From contig NZ_KB907784.1 in the NCBI RefSeq assembly GCF_000382185.1, positions 372,001 to 436,000 of the forward strand: 64,000 bases of DNA, given 5' to 3'. Position 1 is the stretch's first letter, and every line of letters starts with the position of its first letter. This document shows, piece after piece, positions 61,714-64,000 of this stretch. The stretch is from Bordetella sp. FB-8 (GTDB taxonomy: Bacteria > Pseudomonadota > Gammaproteobacteria > Burkholderiales > Burkholderiaceae_B). Under the pieces are notes generated by a model. That model ran no database searches. It was not told the origin of the DNA and saw only the letters and a list, made by a program, of their open reading frames with translations. Both the position numbers and the translations under genes were made by a program.

Positions 61714-62879
61714 TGGCGCGCCAGAGCTATGACGGCGTTGTTGCGGCCCTGCCCGTTACCATCCCCTACCAGCGCTATTCGACGCACGCGGCCCACGGGT
61801 GGCTGGGCCGCGCTTTGGGCGCGCTGGTGCGCCAGTCCGGCCTGCCCAAGGACGCCGTCGACGGGGTCTGCGTATCGAGCTTCACCCTCGCCCCCGACAC
61901 CGCCGTGGGCCTGATGCAGCATCTGGGCATGAGCCCGCGCTGGCTCGATCACATCCCCACCGGCGGCGCCAGCGGCGTGGTGGGCTTGCGCCGCGCGGCC
62001 CGCGCCGTGCAGGCGGGCGACGCCGACGTGGTCGCATGCATCGCGGGCGACACGAATCACGTCGACTCCTTCCGCAACACGGTCAGCCAGTTCTCGCGCT
62101 TCGCGCAGGACGGCGTGTATCCCTACGGCGCGGGCGGCCCCAACGCCAGCTTCGCGCTGCTCACGGCGCACTACATGCGCGCCTACGGCGCCACGCGCGA
62201 GGACTTCGGCAAGCTCTGCGTGGCCCAGCGCGAGAATGCAATGCGCTACCCGCACGCGCTCATGAAAAAGCCGCTGACGCTCGATCAATATCTGCAAGCA
62301 CGCGTCATCACCGATCCCATTCACCTGTTCGACTGCGTGATGCCCTGCGCCGGCGCCGAGGGGTTCCTGGTCATGGAAGAAAGGCGCGCCCGGGACCTGG
62401 GCCTGCCCTATGCCCGCATCCTGGGCACCATCGAACGCCACAATGCCTGGCACGAAGACCCCATCCAGACGCGCGGCGGCTGGACCATGGATGTGGACGA
62501 GCTGTATGCCCAGGCCGGCGCCGCGCCCGCCGACATCGACTTCATGCAGGCCTACGACGACTACCCCGTCATCAACTTCATGCAGATCGAAGATCTCGGT
62601 TTATGCGCCAAGGGCGAGGCGCCCGACTACGTGCGCCGCAACACCTTCACCGTGGACGGCACTCTGCCCTTGAACACCAGCGGCGGCCAGCTATCGGTCG
62701 GCCAGGCCGGCGCCGCCGGCGGCTACCTGGGCATGGTCGAAGCGCTGCGCCAGCTCAGCAACACGGCGGGTGGAACACAAGTGGCCGGCGCCCGCATCGG
62801 CCTGGTGAGCGGCTTCGGCATGATCAACTACGACCGCGGGCTGTGCACCGCGGCGGCTATTCTGGGGATTGCAAAATGA
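61713..62879 (+). CDS. Thiolase-fold protein lacking Cys/His, likely retro-aldolase
   Basis: A 388-residue protein of the SCP2-type thiolase family. The region that carries the nucleophilic Cys reads IPTGGASGVVGL with A86, and the GHP motif near the end reads SVGQAG with Gln331. With both catalytic residues gone, normal thiolysis is unlikely. Thiolase-fold proteins paired with DUF35 proteins, such as Ltp2, are retro-aldolases that cleave CoA-bound beta-hydroxyacyl side chains. The next gene begins with DUF35 and overlaps by ATGA, which supports that role. Confidence 0.85.
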   Translation: MARQSYDGVVAALPVTIPYQRYSTHAAHGWLGRALGALVRQSGLPKDAVDGVCVSSFTLAPDTAVGLMQHLGMSPRWLDHIPTGGASGVVGLRRAARAVQAGDADVVACIAGDTNHVDSFRNTVSQFSRFAQDGVYPYGAGGPNASFALLTAHYMRAYGATREDFGKLCVAQRENAMRYPHALMKKPLTLDQYLQARVITDPIHLFDCVMPCAGAEGFLVMEERRARDLGLPYARILGTIERHNAWHEDPIQTRGGWTMDVDELYAQAGAAPADIDFMQAYDDYPVINFMQIEDLGLCAKGEAPDYVRRNTFTVDGTLPLNTSGGQLSVGQAGAAGGYLGMVEALRQLSNTAGGTQVAGARIGLVSGFGMINYDRGLCTAAAILGIAK

Positions 62880-64000
62880 CGCAGGCCTTGCGCAATCCCC
62901 CCAAGAAAGACCCCGTCGCCCGCAGCCGCCAACCCACGCGCCCGCCGGGCGCGCGCAGCCGCAGCGCATTGGGCCTGACGGCCGCCGCGGCCGAGGGCCG
63001 CTTCGAATTGCAGCAATGCGCCGAGTGCGGCACCGTGCAGTATCCGCCGCGCGAAGTCTGCGTGCACTGCCTGTCCGAGCACTTGCCCTGGAAGCCCGTA
63101 TCGCCCCTGGGCAGCCTGCTGGTGAGCACGACCCTGCATCACAGCAACGACCTGTATTTCCGCGAACGCCTGCCCTGGCGCGTCGGCACCGTGCGCATGC
63201 AGGCCGGCCCGTCCGTGGTGGCCCACGTGCACGGCGACCTGGCCGACGGCGACGACGTCCGGCTGGTCTTGAAACTGGACCGCGCCGGCCAGGCCGTCAT
63301 GCTGGCCCTGCCAACCGAGAGCACCCCCAATATGGAAGACGACAAGATCCTGCGCGAAACCGCCTGCGACCCGAAGTTGCGCCGCGCGCTGGTCACCGAC
63401 GGCAAGTCGGCCGTGGGCATGGCCGTGACGCAAGCCCTGCTCGATGCGGGCGCCACCGAAGTCATCCTGGGTGACCCCCAGCTCTGGCGCAAGGTGCCGG
63501 CCTTCGAGAAGCTGGCGGCCGACCCGCGCATCAAAGTGGTCCCGCTGGATGTCACCGACACCGACTCGCTCGAGCGCGCCGCCGGCGAGTACGGCGGCAA
63601 GGTCGAGATCCTGGTCAACACCGCCGACATGGAACGCGAGGGTGGCCTGCTGCACGCCCGGGACGTCAACACCGCGCGCAATCTGTTCGACATCAATGTG
63701 CTGGGCATGATGCGGCTGGCCCATGCCTTCGGCCCGGCCCTGTGCGCCCGCGCCGCCGACGGCACGCGCAACGCCGTGGCCTGGGTCAACGTGTTGTCCA
63801 TCTATGCGCAGATGAACCTGCCGGCGCGCGCCGTCTGGTCGGCCTCCAAGGCGGCCGCGCTGTCGCTGGCGCAGGGGCTGCGCGCCGAGATGCGGCCTTC
63901 GGGCGTGCGCGTGCTCAATGTCTTTCCCGGCCCGCTCGACCACGAGTGGGAGCAACTGACGCCGCCGCCGCGCGTGGCGCCCAAGGCGGTGGCCCAGGCC
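62876..64000 (+). CDS. DUF35 zinc-ribbon/OB domain fused to an SDR domain (partial)
   Basis: The frame runs off the right edge (375 codons present). Residues 44-150 are a DUF35 unit: a zinc ribbon with C48, C51, C62 and C65 (CAEC, CVHC) followed by an OB-type barrel. From about residue 168 an SDR fold begins, but the cofactor loop reads VTDGKSAVGMA instead of TGxxxGxG, and the catalytic Tyr of YxxxK is Trp (W321 in WSASK). DUF35 proteins stabilise or activate thiolase-fold partners, here the preceding gene. The SDR domain may be a pseudo-enzyme or may have altered chemistry. Confidence 0.85.
   Translation, partial: MTQALRNPPKKDPVARSRQPTRPPGARSRSALGLTAAAAEGRFELQQCAECGTVQYPPREVCVHCLSEHLPWKPVSPLGSLLVSTTLHHSNDLYFRERLPWRVGTVRMQAGPSVVAHVHGDLADGDDVRLVLKLDRAGQAVMLALPTESTPNMEDDKILRETACDPKLRRALVTDGKSAVGMAVTQALLDAGATEVILGDPQLWRKVPAFEKLAADPRIKVVPLDVTDTDSLERAAGEYGGKVEILVNTADMEREGGLLHARDVNTARNLFDINVLGMMRLAHAFGPALCARAADGTRNAVAWVNVLSIYAQMNLPARAVWSASKAAALSLAQGLRAEMRPSGVRVLNVFPGPLDHEWEQLTPPPRVAPKAVAQA

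Noticed and set aside
1..64000. tRNA, rRNA, CRISPR or prophage features
   Set aside because: Scanning the intergenic stretches by eye gave no cloverleaf, rRNA-like segment, regular short repeats or phage genes; a covariance-model scan would be needed to be certain about small RNAs.

Overview
The window looks like chromosomal DNA from a betaproteobacterium of the family Alcaligenaceae (Bordetella or Achromobacter type). The reasons are very high GC coding sequence, a Bug-type solute receptor at the left edge, the dusB-fis-purH and ruvCAB core blocks, and a minCDE operon downstream of glnS. I see no rRNA, tRNA, CRISPR array or complete insertion sequence. Most of the first 42 kb is housekeeping sequence; the last 22 kb is catabolic and accessory.

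1-13 kb: end of a Bug receptor gene, a gap holding a 51-bp IS-end-like palindrome, a PLP serine/threonine dehydratase with an IclR regulator, a CinA-like protein, an EI24 membrane protein, a thioredoxin-like protein, RhlE helicase, a DHA2 exporter, AzlCD, a branched-chain aminotransferase, a YheT-type hydrolase and an M48 protease. 13-27 kb: galU, a ubiH-like/pepP pair split by a polysaccharide deacetylase, a yybP-ykoY (Mn) riboswitch before a CaCA cation exchanger, dusB-fis-purH, ruvC-ruvA, a dead 2-hydroxyacid dehydrogenase gene, ruvB, and an OmpR/EnvZ-like pair. 27-42 kb: recQ, a divergent cytochrome bd-like cydAB in which the heme-ligand positions of CydA are replaced, glnS-minC-minD-minE, a LysR/SDR pair, ettA, and a Zn/Mn ABC transporter behind a Zur-like box.

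42-50 kb: a GntR-controlled sugar-acid cluster. An L-galactonate 5-dehydrogenase, a tagaturonate reductase-like enzyme, an MFS importer and altronate dehydratase together give L-galactonate -> tagaturonate -> altronate -> 2-keto-3-deoxygluconate. An FMN-dependent 2-hydroxyacid dehydrogenase follows. 50-52.6 kb: a TetR regulator facing an isochorismatase-fold hydrolase and an EntS-like MFS exporter, then an acidic hypothetical protein.

52.6-64 kb: a MarR regulator facing a tightly packed operon: indolepyruvate:ferredoxin oxidoreductase-like alpha and beta subunits, a flavin/[2Fe-2S] reductase, a two-subunit Rieske dioxygenase, an acyl-CoA ligase, a thiolase-fold protein without the catalytic Cys and His, and a DUF35 (Zn-ribbon/OB) protein fused to a short-chain dehydrogenase domain. 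The set suggests oxygenation of an aromatic or indolic acid, CoA activation and retro-aldol cleavage. A route for indole-3-acetate via oxindole intermediates would fit, and resembles MarR-controlled auxin-degradation loci, but the substrate is inference. A GC-rich dispersed repeat lies between minC and minD and is also read through, in frame, inside two proteins of this operon.
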